DNA of 64,000 nucleotides. Source: Cytophagales bacterium. GTDB lineage: Bacteria; Bacteroidota; Bacteroidia; Cytophagales; Cyclobacteriaceae. Position 1 is the first letter of the stretch. Each line of letters starts with the position of its first letter. The position numbers and the translations under genes are program-made. Positions 27,556-36,969 of this stretch are shown here, one piece after another. The notes below the pieces were generated by a model. That model did no database searches. It was not told the origin of the DNA and saw only the letters and a program-made list of their open reading frames with translations. The DNA is taken from NCBI GenBank assembly GCA_020402945.1, contig JADBYQ010000018.1:102267-166266 (forward strand). The letters are read 5' to 3'.

Positions 27556-28575
27556 TCAATGATGGTCATCGGCTGTGGCCATGCCAATATACAATGCGGT
27601 AAACAAGGTAAATACATATGCCTGAATACCTGCCACTAACAATTCAATTAAGTTGATAAACATTACCGCGATAGATACACCCACGCCCACTACGTAGCTT
27701 TGAAAAATAAACGTTAGGCAAATCAAACTCAGCAACACAATGTGGCCAGCGGTGATGGCAACAAACAAACGAATTGTTAACGAAAATGGCTTTGTGAAAA
27801 TGCCGATGATCTCCACGGGTAAAATGATAGGGCGAAGCACAAGAGGAACTCCAGGGGTCCAGAAAATGTGCGACCAATAATTTTTGTTGCCGCTAAAGTT
27901 AGTAATGATGAAGGTAAGCACGGCCAACACCAGTGTTACGGCAATATTTCCGGTTAGGTTACCTGATCCGGGAAGAAGACCCAATAAATTCCCGAAAAGG
28001 ATAAAGAAAAATAGTGTTAGCAGATATGGCAAAAACTTTTCGTAGTGGTGTCCGATGTTCGGCTTCACAATTTCATCGCGTACGAAAACGATGATGGGCT
28101 CAATAAAAGACTGAAGGCCTTTAGGTGCCTTGCCCGTTCTGTTTTTTGCCGATTTGGCGACTGCCGTGAGAATCAAAAATAATAGAGTAGCATTAATCAA
28201 CAACATAGCCACATTCTTTGTAATGGATAAATCAAAGACGGCCTTACCCGAATCTGCCAAAAGAATATGGTTGTGGTCTAATTTATAACCATTGTAGTCT
28301 ACCGGATTATGATGTTCGTCAAAAAAGCGTGAAGATGAAAAAGCATCCAACCCTTTTTCGGAGGAATAAACAATGATTGGAAGAGGTAAAACAACATGAT
28401 CAGTGAAATGCCATTGGTGGTCATCGACTACGTGGTGAAGAATCACTTCATTGGCGTCAAATTTCTTAGGTTCTTCTCCAGACTCATTGTCCGATGCCAG
28501 CAATGGGCGCCCCGAGAAGACAACAAAAAAGAGCGCAAAAAAGACGGTTTTTGATACTAAAAAAGGCTTTTTCAT
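27556..28575 (-). CDS. atpB: ATP synthase subunit a
   Basis: The 339-residue proton-channel subunit. An N-terminal signal-like segment and a periplasmic region of about 120 residues, characteristic of Bacteroidota AtpB, come before the TM bundle. The essential arginine is in the helix KPFSLTIRLFVAITAGH. It is the first gene of the operon; a TAGTTTTG word at 28608-28615 lies 33 bp before the ATG. Confidence 0.95.
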   Translation of the reverse strand: MKKPFLVSKTVFFALFFVVFSGRPLLASDNESGEEPKKFDANEVILHHVVDDHQWHFTDHVVLPLPIIVYSSEKGLDAFSSSRFFDEHHNPVDYNGYKLDHNHILLADSGKAVFDLSITKNVAMLLINATLLFLILTAVAKSAKNRTGKAPKGLQSFIEPIIVFVRDEIVKPNIGHHYEKFLPYLLTLFFFILFGNLLGLLPGSGNLTGNIAVTLVLAVLTFIITNFSGNKNYWSHIFWTPGVPLVLRPIILPVEIIGIFTKPFSLTIRLFVAITAGHIVLLSLICLTFIFQSYVVGVGVSIAVMFINLIELLVAGIQAYVFTLFTALYIGMATADDHH

Positions 28576-28607
28576 TGTCGGTAGAACAGAGGCTTTTAAT
28601 TGGACTG

Positions 28608-28615
28608 CAAAACTA
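28608..28615 (-). promoter_or_regulatory. Candidate -7 element of the atp operon
   Basis: TAGTTTTG matches the Bacteroidota -7 consensus TAnnTTTG and lies 33 bp before atpB. At 19 nt upstream the sequence is TTT rather than TTG, so the -33 element is weak. Confidence 0.45.
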
Positions 28616-28679
28616 TCAATTATACCTTCTGAAAAAAAACCTTTCAGGAAAAAATGAACAGAATCGGATCTAAATCAGT

Positions 28680-29921
28680 CTATTGAACATTATGCAAAGA
28701 CCTGAGTTTGTCGGCTTTCCATGAAGTAATACCAACGACACCAAGTGTCATCAAGCCCCCAAAGATGACCGAGGGAACTACCCCCATGAGCCTAGCTGCC
28801 ACGCCCGACTCAAATGAGCCAATTTCATTGGAAGAGCCAATAAATATACTGTTAACGGCAGAGACTCTCCCTTTCATATTTTCGGGAGTGAGGGTGTGAA
28901 TGAGTGTGCTGCGAACGATGACACTGACGCAATCGAACATACCGCTCAAGATCAGCAGCGCCATGGATAGCCAGAAAAGTTTAGAAAGACCAAACCCAAT
29001 CATGCACAATCCAAAACCAGCTACACACCACAGCAGAATTTTTCCAATATTTTTTTTAATGGGATTTCTGGTGAGATAGACGGCCATGATCACCGCACCG
29101 ATACCTTGGGCAGAGCGTAGAAATCCTAGCCCTTCTTTGCCCACATTCAAAATCTCATCTGCAAAAATCGGGAGTAGTGCCACGGCTCCACCAAATAAAA
29201 CCGCGAAGAGATCTAGCGAAATAGCACTGAGTACAATCTGATTTTTGAAAACGAACCTGATTCCAGCTTTGATCTTGTCAAAGATACCTTGCTCTTCACT
29301 AACTGGCGGTAACGCACGACTGGGGATGGCCAGATAACAAAGCAATCCTGCAAAGACCAATACTACGTCTACTGTATATGCGGCAGTGATCCCATAAAAG
29401 CCAAAAACAAGTCCGCCTATGATGGGGCCACCTACTGCAGCGCCTTCCCATAGGGTGCTGTTCCAAACAATAGCGTTCTGGTATAGGGAACGATCAACCA
29501 ATTGTGGCATGAATGAGAAATTAGCAGGAGACAAGAACCCGCGTGCAATGCCACTCAAGAAAATGACGGCATAGATTGGCAGTGCGCCACGGGCTAAGAT
29601 AAATGCACCTACATTCATCGTAAAATAAAGGAGTGCCATAGAGCACAAAACGAGAGTGACTACGCACACTAAAATAATCTTTTTGCGTTGCACCACATCT
29701 GCCAAATGACCTGCATAGAGTGAGACGGTAATTGCTGGAATGGCCTCTGCTAGGCCGATGAGCCCTAGTGAAAGTGGATCTCTTGTAATTTCATACACTT
29801 GCCAGCCGACCACAACAGCTTGTACCATAATAGCCAACGTGACAAACAGTCTGGCGAGGATAAAGAAACGAAAGTCGCGCACCAGTAATGCTGCATAGGG
29901 ATTTTCAGAAGACGGGCTCAT
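28680..29921 (-). CDS. MFS exporter
   Basis: A 413-residue major facilitator with about 12 TM segments. The loop AGHLADVVQRKKIILV between TM2 and TM3 matches the MFS motif A, and the general layout is that of the EntS-like MFS_3 group. Such proteins export siderophores, drugs or metabolites; the substrate is unknown. Its start overlaps the end of the NadR-type kinase gene by 4 bp (ATGA), suggesting translational coupling. Confidence 0.85.
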   Translation of the reverse strand: MSPSSENPYAALLVRDFRFFILARLFVTLAIMVQAVVVGWQVYEITRDPLSLGLIGLAEAIPAITVSLYAGHLADVVQRKKIILVCVVTLVLCSMALLYFTMNVGAFILARGALPIYAVIFLSGIARGFLSPANFSFMPQLVDRSLYQNAIVWNSTLWEGAAVGGPIIGGLVFGFYGITAAYTVDVVLVFAGLLCYLAIPSRALPPVSEEQGIFDKIKAGIRFVFKNQIVLSAISLDLFAVLFGGAVALLPIFADEILNVGKEGLGFLRSAQGIGAVIMAVYLTRNPIKKNIGKILLWCVAGFGLCMIGFGLSKLFWLSMALLILSGMFDCVSVIVRSTLIHTLTPENMKGRVSAVNSIFIGSSNEIGSFESGVAARLMGVVPSVIFGGLMTLGVVGITSWKADKLRSLHNVQ

Positions 29922-30463
29922 TGAAAAAATTGCGCGTTGATGGCCTCGACCGCCTTTTTCCTGCGGCTATCACCCTGTCCAGAAATTTCTATAAACGGCA
30001 CATTCGTTTTTGCCACTTCATCCTGATAGATTTTCCAAAAATGTTCTCGTTTCTCCGGGTGTTCTCGTTGCGGATCATCTTCCCAAGGGAGGTCGATGTT
30101 GGTGAGCAAATACAAATCATATTTTCGACCGGCCATCTTATCCAATATCTCCTGGTCGCACGATCCATATTTGTGTTCACTCCACACTTTAACAACAATC
30201 AGATTGGTGTCGCAAATCATTATCTTGTTTGACTCCCTAAGCCATTCGTCTTCCATGCGGAGTTGCCCGTGTGCAATTTTAGTCAGGTCAGCCTGGGTGT
30301 ACGGTTTCCCTAATTTTTCTAGATAAGCTCTCGCATATTCTTCCACGCAAGTGGTTTTGAAATGACTGGCCAGAAACGTTGAAAGATCCGTTTTGCCTGT
30401 GCATTCAGGGCCAATGACACATACCTTTTTGATGGTCGACTCAGTGGTTTGGGAAAACGACAT
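29918..30463 (-). CDS. NadR-type ribosylnicotinamide kinase / AAA ATPase
   Basis: A 181-residue P-loop protein from the ATG at 30463 (MSFSQTTEST); a longer frame adds 22 unlikely residues. Walker A is GPECTGKTDL; VEEYARAYLEKLGKPYTQADL, CDTNLIVVKVW and LPWEDDPQREHPEKREHFW segments match the kinase domain of NadR, which phosphorylates nicotinamide riboside for NAD salvage. The adenylyltransferase domain of full NadR is absent and no pnuC is adjacent. It overlaps the MFS gene by 4 bp. Confidence 0.8.
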   Translation of the reverse strand: MSFSQTTESTIKKVCVIGPECTGKTDLSTFLASHFKTTCVEEYARAYLEKLGKPYTQADLTKIAHGQLRMEDEWLRESNKIMICDTNLIVVKVWSEHKYGSCDQEILDKMAGRKYDLYLLTNIDLPWEDDPQREHPEKREHFWKIYQDEVAKTNVPFIEISGQGDSRRKKAVEAINAQFFQ

Positions 30464-30586
30464 ATTCTTTTTTTTTCCAAAATAGCTATTAAAACGGATA
30501 TTCAGCGAGTCATACAACAATGCAACCAAGCTTGGTCACTGTAACGGAGTAAAATTTATTTATCTTTCGAGTTGAAATAACCTCTA

Positions 30587-32038
30587 GTGGAACGAAGAAA
30601 AGCTCTTAAACAGTTAGGACTGGGATTGTCAGGAGGCATTTTATTGCCAAGTTATCTCATGTCGTGCAGTAAGGATGACCGAGGACCGGAAGTCCCCTAT
30701 GACGGAAATGTGATCGTGATCGGAGCAGGCGCGGCCGGGCTGTATGCTGCCGACATTTTACGTGTGAAGGGCATCAAGGTGACAATCTTGGAAGCTTCCA
30801 GTCAGCCTGGCGGAAGAATTCGTTCGTTGCGCAATCAAACCGATGCGCAGTATCAATCTTTCAATACTGCTTCTCAGGCCGATTTTCCAATTGAACTGGG
30901 AGGTGAAGTCGTTTACGGATCAAATTCATCATGGGGAAAGCTCATCAGCGATCTAAGTTTGCCAAACGTGGAGGTAGACCCAACCGCGCCTCGTTACATT
31001 TTAGATAATCAGGCAAAAACGGGTGCGGATTGGAAAAGTGATAGCGACTGGAATGCGGTTCAGAATTTTGTAAATGGGTTGCCGAATTTTACTGGCGGAA
31101 ACACCGTTCAAACAGCTGCCGCTGTATCCACGCGGGCACAGGCGTTACTCAATTCACAGACCGGCAATTTTTACGGCACAACCAGCGATCGTATCGGTGC
31201 GCGTGGTCTCGCTGAATCGTTGAAGCTATCCAAGCGCGATACTAAACAACTGATGACGCGCGCGAATCCGTGGCAGGATATTATTATTTCCCGTTTCAGT
31301 GAGGTGATTCCAAGTATAGTTTTGAATACGGTAGTGAAGAAAATTGATTGGAGCTCTACACTAATCACCATTACAGACAGCAACGGAAAAGAATATACCG
31401 CAACAAAAGTGATCGTAACAGTTCCATTGTCTATTTTAAAAAACGGAGACATTACCTTTACCCCGGGCTTGGATGCCACGAAAACCAGTGCGCTGGCAAA
31501 ATTCAAGATGGATGCCGCAATGCGGATTGTATTGGATTTTAAGACCAATTTTTGGGGTTTAGATTCCAGCTATATCTGGGGAGGTTCAACGGTGCCACAG
31601 TATTTTAATTCGGGCGTGGGCAGGAGCAAATTTTTTCGCTCAATGGCGCTCACCATTTATGGACAAAAGGCCGAGCAGCTGTCGGCCTTATCTGATTACA
31701 ATAAAGTGTTGACAATACTGGCCGAGTTAGATGCGGTTTATCAGGGTCAAGCAACGCGATTTATCAGGCGCGATCTGGATAACCCAAATGATAGCACCAA
31801 CTTATTATATTTAGTAAAAGATTGGACAAAAGACGAATATATCAAAGGCGGATTTTCATATCCGTTGGTTGGTACCACCAATGCAGACCGAAAGGACTTG
31901 TCGTTACCCCTGGCTGATAAATTATATTTTGCGGGTGAAGCCACCGATGTGGACGGTGATTCAGGCACTGTCAGTGGTGCACTAAATTCAGCCGCGCGCG
32001 TGGTGGAGGAAATTGTTAAATCGATTCGTGGAATTTAA
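30587..32038 (+). CDS. Exported FAD-dependent amine oxidase-like lipoprotein
   Basis: A 483-residue flavoprotein from a GTG start. The N-terminus is twin-arginine-like (MERRKALKQLGLGLSGG) and ends in a lipobox (SYLMSC), so it is probably folded in the cytoplasm and then exported and lipidated. The FAD-binding part has the Rossmann motif VIGAGAAGLYAADIL, LEASSQPGGRIRS, and the C-terminal LYFAGEATDVDGDSGTVSGAL segment of flavin monoamine oxidases. Substrate unknown. The genes on either side read on the other strand. Confidence 0.87.
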   Translation: MERRKALKQLGLGLSGGILLPSYLMSCSKDDRGPEVPYDGNVIVIGAGAAGLYAADILRVKGIKVTILEASSQPGGRIRSLRNQTDAQYQSFNTASQADFPIELGGEVVYGSNSSWGKLISDLSLPNVEVDPTAPRYILDNQAKTGADWKSDSDWNAVQNFVNGLPNFTGGNTVQTAAAVSTRAQALLNSQTGNFYGTTSDRIGARGLAESLKLSKRDTKQLMTRANPWQDIIISRFSEVIPSIVLNTVVKKIDWSSTLITITDSNGKEYTATKVIVTVPLSILKNGDITFTPGLDATKTSALAKFKMDAAMRIVLDFKTNFWGLDSSYIWGGSTVPQYFNSGVGRSKFFRSMALTIYGQKAEQLSALSDYNKVLTILAELDAVYQGQATRFIRRDLDNPNDSTNLLYLVKDWTKDEYIKGGFSYPLVGTTNADRKDLSLPLADKLYFAGEATDVDGDSGTVSGALNSAARVVEEIVKSIRGI

Positions 32039-32049
32039 GGCTGGACGTT

Positions 32050-33513
32050 CTAGTTGCCCTCATTAAAATTCAAGTTTCGGACACCAGCAGCCCAATAAAT
32101 AGTTGCCTTCATTTTTTCGTACTCCGACTTCAACTTAAGCAGTTTTGATTGTGCTTGGATCAACTTCTCTTGTTGAATGTTGATTTTGAATAAATCACTT
32201 TCGCCATTCGACAGATTAAATAATTCTGCCTTTAGCAATCGATCATAGTTAGCAGCCACCGATGTTTGTTGAACCAGAATACCATTTGTATTTACGATTT
32301 GGTTGAACACGGCATTTACCTGGTTGATGATTTCGCGCTCGGCTTGTGTTTTTTCGTATTGCGTACTTTGAATCTTGATTTTTGTTTGAGCTAGTTTTGC
32401 CCGTTCTTTTCTGATCAGTATAGGCATTGAAAAATCCAAACCGAATTTATAGTCGTTCCCGAAACGAAAAGATTGAAAATCGCCACCCGGTCTTAGCGGT
32501 TGATTGATAAAGTTATAGTTCAGGTCGAGCCGAGGTTTCAAGTATTCTAACGCCAGTTTTCGATCTACATCCAATTGATCGAGTTTAACTCTCAATTTTA
32601 CTAGCTCGGGGTGATTTTGTTTGGCTTGCAAAGTCAGGTCTTGCAAGGTTTCCAGCGACAAAAGCTGTCCATCGTTTTGGACTAACACGGGTGCAATATC
32701 AGGCGATAGCTGAACGGGATAGCCGGCATTGTCCCACAAGTAGTTTGATGTTTTAATGGTTGTGTTTAAAAATTCCAAATAAGCCTCTTGTCTTTCTACC
32801 AGGCGTTGTTGGTAAGTAATTTTTGCCTGAACGGTGTCAATGGCAGAGGCCTCACCCAAACTCGCATCAAGGTTCACCAGCCGGAATATTTCTTGGGCAA
32901 TCAACGCGTTCCGATCTAATAAACGATAATTATAGTAAGCAAAATACCACTGCCAATAATCTTTGGCGGCTTCCAATAGAATTTTATTAATCAGCTTGAT
33001 TTGTTCAGCCTCAGCCATCTGGGTAAATAGCTTGGCTTGTTTTAACGCAGCTCTTCGATCGTCTGTAAACAAACCTCGACCGAGTGGCAACGATATGCCG
33101 GTAGTGAATTGGCTGTTATCCGATGAGCCTCCTACTATATTTTCAGGATCAATAAACAACCCTGTGTTTTGTTCGTAGCCAATCTTTGGGTCAATGGGAA
33201 ACCAGGTTGGAATAGTAAATGATGTATTAACTTTATTGTAGTAGTCCTTATTTTCGAATTCTTTCACATTTACTTGCGCCTGCAATTTAGGATCAAAGGC
33301 ACCTCGCGCCATACGTATTTCCTGCTTGGCCACCTCGTTTAGCAATCGCGTTTGCTTCACAATCGGATGAAACTCGAGCATGGAAGCATACATGTTTTCT
33401 AGCGAGAAGGCCTTGATCGAATCCGGCAAAATGAAAATAGAGTCCATTGCCGTTTGCGCTTGCGAGCAAGCAAATGTGCCAAGCCAGAAAAGAAGAAGAA
33501 GTACTTTTCTCAT
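32050..33513 (-). CDS. TolC-family outer-membrane channel
   Basis: A 487-residue protein from the ATG at 33513 (MRKVLLLLFW), which follows the HlyD stop codon by one base; a longer frame overlapping HlyD is unlikely. It has a signal peptide (to SQAQ) and two helical-hairpin repeats with the OEP layout (for example LNEVAKQEIRMARGAFDPKLQAQ and the later PELVKLRVKLDQLDVDRKLAL). It should form the outer-membrane duct for the upstream HlyD and ABC proteins. Last gene of the exporter operon. Confidence 0.9.
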   Translation of the reverse strand: MRKVLLLLFWLGTFACSQAQTAMDSIFILPDSIKAFSLENMYASMLEFHPIVKQTRLLNEVAKQEIRMARGAFDPKLQAQVNVKEFENKDYYNKVNTSFTIPTWFPIDPKIGYEQNTGLFIDPENIVGGSSDNSQFTTGISLPLGRGLFTDDRRAALKQAKLFTQMAEAEQIKLINKILLEAAKDYWQWYFAYYNYRLLDRNALIAQEIFRLVNLDASLGEASAIDTVQAKITYQQRLVERQEAYLEFLNTTIKTSNYLWDNAGYPVQLSPDIAPVLVQNDGQLLSLETLQDLTLQAKQNHPELVKLRVKLDQLDVDRKLALEYLKPRLDLNYNFINQPLRPGGDFQSFRFGNDYKFGLDFSMPILIRKERAKLAQTKIKIQSTQYEKTQAEREIINQVNAVFNQIVNTNGILVQQTSVAANYDRLLKAELFNLSNGESDLFKINIQQEKLIQAQSKLLKLKSEYEKMKATIYWAAGVRNLNFNEGN

Positions 33514-33514
33514 G

Positions 33515-34804
33515 CTACGACTCTTCATCTTTTGACTCTTTCTTTTTGTTTGGCTCTTCCATTTCAGGCTCGGCATATAGACTTGGAGGGAAACCGTTAA
33601 GTTGTCGCCATAATTCGTACCACACGCTGACGTCATCGAGCATTACCCAGCCCTTGATGCCAGACCCCACACGGATTTGTTTAGGCCATGCAGTATCTTT
33701 TAGATCAGGGATAACCAATATTCTAAACTCACCGGGTTTGGTATTCACATAGTCAATAACTTCTACTGTACCCCCGAACGTACCGACAGAAATGCTAGGC
33801 CATCCACTGAATTGCAGCGCAGGGAATCCATCGAACTCTATCCGCACTCGTCTGCCCTTGCTAATCAGAGGAACATCCATCGCTTTTACGTGCATTTCAA
33901 CAGCTACGTCTGTGGACTGCGGCATAATCGTGCAAACGGGATCTCCTTCTTTGATGGTTTCTCCAATGCCGGCTTGGGTGGCTTTCACCACAAAGCCAGC
34001 TTGTGGAGCTAGAATAAAATATTGCTGTGCGCGGATTTGCATGTTGGATAGTTCATTGCGCATTTTGGCAATGTCGGCTTGCGTGTCGAACTGTTCAGCA
34101 AGGGTATTATTCAGATCTGATTCTGCTTTGTTAATTTTGTCCAAATATTCAGCCTGTACACGTTCGATTTCAATTTCGGCATTGACAAAGTCCGCCTCGC
34201 TACTTTGGTATTTGTATTCTATATCCTGAAATTTTGTTAATGGGATGTTGCCAGCCTCAAATAATTTTTGATTACGCTCATATTGGTTTTTGAAGTTGTT
34301 GAAGCGCACGCGTTCCGCCTCCAATTTTGCTTTCGCCTGATCTCTTTTGTTGCGTAGGCCGTCTTCGAGCGCATTAACTTGCCGTTGCAGTGCTTTTGCT
34401 TTTTGCTCTTTTGAAATCAAACTTCGTTCTTTAGCTGTGATCACTTGCTGTAAACGAAAGAGCATTTGTGGGTCGAAGTATTTTTCCTTTACCTCGCTGA
34501 TAATGGCAATGGTATCTAGTCGATTTACGAATTGCCCTTCTTTTATTTTCCAAACTTGAATTCTTCCTGCAATGGTTGTCTCAATAGTTTGTGGCCTATT
34601 GCTAGGCGAGAGAGCAGTTACCTTACCACTGCCGCGAATATTTTGCTGCCACGGCAAGAATAAGATCACGAAAAACAAAGCAAAAATTCCTAAAATCCAC
34701 TTGGCTAAAATCTTTCCCGCCATGGGTGTATCTAGCGAGCGCAGCGCATACAGTTTCTCCTGCGGCATTTCTTTTTGAACTGAGTTCTTTGATATGTTTA
34801 GCAT
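33515..34804 (-). CDS. HlyD-family membrane-fusion protein
   Basis: A 429-residue adaptor with one N-terminal TM segment (residues ~30-50), the first lipoyl half (TIETTIAGRIQVWKIKEGQFVNRLD), a long coiled-coil of about 120 residues, the second lipoyl half (ILAPQAGFVVKATQAGIGETIKEGDPV) and a beta-barrel region. It would bridge the inner-membrane ABC protein and TolC. It starts 5 bp after the ABC gene, and the TolC gene begins 1 bp after its stop. Confidence 0.92.
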   Translation of the reverse strand: MLNISKNSVQKEMPQEKLYALRSLDTPMAGKILAKWILGIFALFFVILFLPWQQNIRGSGKVTALSPSNRPQTIETTIAGRIQVWKIKEGQFVNRLDTIAIISEVKEKYFDPQMLFRLQQVITAKERSLISKEQKAKALQRQVNALEDGLRNKRDQAKAKLEAERVRFNNFKNQYERNQKLFEAGNIPLTKFQDIEYKYQSSEADFVNAEIEIERVQAEYLDKINKAESDLNNTLAEQFDTQADIAKMRNELSNMQIRAQQYFILAPQAGFVVKATQAGIGETIKEGDPVCTIMPQSTDVAVEMHVKAMDVPLISKGRRVRIEFDGFPALQFSGWPSISVGTFGGTVEVIDYVNTKPGEFRILVIPDLKDTAWPKQIRVGSGIKGWVMLDDVSVWYELWRQLNGFPPSLYAEPEMEEPNKKKESKDEES

Positions 34805-34809
34805 ATCGA

Positions 34810-36969
34810 TTAGTGGATTATTCCGTTAAGGTCATTATTTTCTAGCAGTTGTTCCATTGTGCCACTTGCTTTTACCACGCCCTGCTCGAGCACAATAACT
34901 CGCTCACATGCACTCATTACAAGCGGATCGTTCGATACAAAAATCATGGTTCGTTTGGTATCCGTGTGGTTTAACATGGCGAGTAATTCCATTTTTTCTT
35001 TTTTAGAGAGCGCTTGGAAGAAATCATTCAGAATCAAAAGCCGGGGCTTTTCCGCGAGGCACCTTGCCAAAATGAGCTTGTAGCAAAACGAGCCTGAGAG
35101 ACCAATCCCTCCGCTTAATACGTGTGAGTTCAAGCCATCGGGCATGGCATTAACCGTATCCAGAATACCGACCTGCTCCATGGCATCCAGTGCATCTTGC
35201 ACCGTTTCGCTCGGTTTTCCCACAGTGATATTCTCAAGGATAGTCCCATCGAAAAGATCTTCTCTCGAGATGTTTTTTGCTACGTAATCACGTAGATAAG
35301 TGAGGTCAAGATCGCGAAGTGAATAGTTGTTTATCGTGGCCACTCCTTCATAATCGCTATATAGCCCCGCGATGATATTGACCAAAGTCGCTTTGCCGGA
35401 TCCGCCAAAGCCTGTTAGGCAAACTTTCTCACCCGGGCTTATTTCAAAATTAACTCCTCGTAAGGCATATTCGCTGGAACCCCGGTGTTTGTATTTTAGA
35501 TTTTTTACCCGAACCGATAAGCCTTGGTCTCTGATCTTCGGAAAATCAAAACCACCAGAGCGCTCAATGGGCAGGTCGGTTACATGCGCTACTTTATCTA
35601 CAGCGGTGAGCATGTCATACACCACATCCATGTACATGATGATTTTCTCAACGGCATTCAAAATCAAAATAATCACAATCTCGGAAGCTACAAGTTGCCC
35701 CAAAGTAATTTGGCGATCCACCACAAGCAAGGTACCCATGATCAACAGGCCACCGATAATCAATGCTTTGAAAATCACAATGGCCGAATACTGGGTGATC
35801 AAAACCTGAAAATGAATTTTCCTGTTTTTTAAATAGCTGTTTACACTAGCATCTGTTCTGCGAAGTGGCAAATCTGTGTTGCCGGCCAATTTGAAAGAAT
35901 GGATTGCTCGTGCCAACTCTTCGAGCCATTGTGCGACTTTGTATTTGTATTTCGATTCTTGAATAGATGAATTGAGCCCGCGTGGCCCCGTGTAATAGAA
36001 TATCAAAACCAATGTAGCTAACAAGACCAATCCAAAAAAGACGAAGAAGGGATGGTATAGTGAAATGAGCAGTAACCCAAACAAGATTTGAATAACGGCT
36101 GACGACAGGTCGATCAATATCTTGGGTAATCCTTTCTGGATCGTCATCACATCAAAAAAGCGATTGATCAATTCGGGCGCATAGTTTTTCTTTAGTTCCT
36201 CTAGGCGAATCCGTGGTATGCGAAAGGCAAATTCAAAAGCTGCTTTTGTAAAAATCCTTCTTTGCAGAAATTCAACCAGGCTGATTTGAATCATCTGGAG
36301 TACGCCACTGAGCAACACCCCTACAATGACGAGGCCGATCATTAAATACACAGAGCTAAAAATCACCCCTCCGGAAATCAACTCAACGGTTGTTTGAATG
36401 CCCAGTGGAACAATCAAACTGATCAAGCCCACCACGATCGCATAAAAAAGGATATAGAAAATTTCTTTTTTTTCTGTTTTCAGCAATTGAAATAGCCTGC
36501 GAACCGGGCTGGGGGTTTCGCCTTCGTCACCTTCAATACTTAACGGGCTTTCGTATGAATAGATAGCAAAAAAGGTAATCTCGCCATTTTCATTCTTGAG
36601 CAGCAATGAGGGGTCAAAAGGATCTGACTGGGTACTTTTGGATTTTATGCCAATCAGTTTTGGCTTGCCTTTTTCGGGTACGATCAGCCCGGGATAAAGT
36701 GCCCCCTCACTTCGAAGAAAAGTAAGGACGGGTGACGTTTGTTCGTTAAAAAATTCAAGGAATGTTTTTTCATCCAATTGATTTTCCATGAACATAACAC
36801 GAATTTGATTGCCCGCTTCTACCAAATCTCTTTTGAACTCTATAAACTCATCTTCGGCATAGGATCGTTGGTTCGCTTCTACATGCTGAATGCTTTCCAC
36901 AGGGAAATTGTGTTTCATGGCGAGCGCCACTTCGCGCAAGCAACGAGTAATTTGATGGTTGTTAAGCAT
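34810..36969 (-). CDS. ABC exporter with a degenerate nucleotide-binding domain
   Basis: A 719-residue half-transporter. An N-terminal domain of about 150 residues with no visible C39 catalytic Cys/His is followed by a six-TM permease (about 165-450) and an NBD (485-719). The NBD deviates at most active positions: Walker A GFGGSGKATL (A527 for Ser/Thr), Walker B LLILND (N648 for Asp, D649 for Glu), signature LSGSF for LSGGQ, QALS for the SALD D-loop, and N680 where the H-loop His is expected. The frame is intact and sits in a tetR-ABC-HlyD-TolC operon. It may bind but not hydrolyse ATP, or have another partner. Substrate unknown. Confidence 0.88.
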   Translation of the reverse strand: MLNNHQITRCLREVALAMKHNFPVESIQHVEANQRSYAEDEFIEFKRDLVEAGNQIRVMFMENQLDEKTFLEFFNEQTSPVLTFLRSEGALYPGLIVPEKGKPKLIGIKSKSTQSDPFDPSLLLKNENGEITFFAIYSYESPLSIEGDEGETPSPVRRLFQLLKTEKKEIFYILFYAIVVGLISLIVPLGIQTTVELISGGVIFSSVYLMIGLVIVGVLLSGVLQMIQISLVEFLQRRIFTKAAFEFAFRIPRIRLEELKKNYAPELINRFFDVMTIQKGLPKILIDLSSAVIQILFGLLLISLYHPFFVFFGLVLLATLVLIFYYTGPRGLNSSIQESKYKYKVAQWLEELARAIHSFKLAGNTDLPLRRTDASVNSYLKNRKIHFQVLITQYSAIVIFKALIIGGLLIMGTLLVVDRQITLGQLVASEIVIILILNAVEKIIMYMDVVYDMLTAVDKVAHVTDLPIERSGGFDFPKIRDQGLSVRVKNLKYKHRGSSEYALRGVNFEISPGEKVCLTGFGGSGKATLVNIIAGLYSDYEGVATINNYSLRDLDLTYLRDYVAKNISREDLFDGTILENITVGKPSETVQDALDAMEQVGILDTVNAMPDGLNSHVLSGGIGLSGSFCYKLILARCLAEKPRLLILNDFFQALSKKEKMELLAMLNHTDTKRTMIFVSNDPLVMSACERVIVLEQGVVKASGTMEQLLENNDLNGIIH

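Noticed and set aside
33514..33636. Upstream ATG extending TolC into the HlyD gene
   Set aside because: The ATG at 33513 gives a normal signal peptide and a 1-bp gap to HlyD; the longer N-terminus has no signal.
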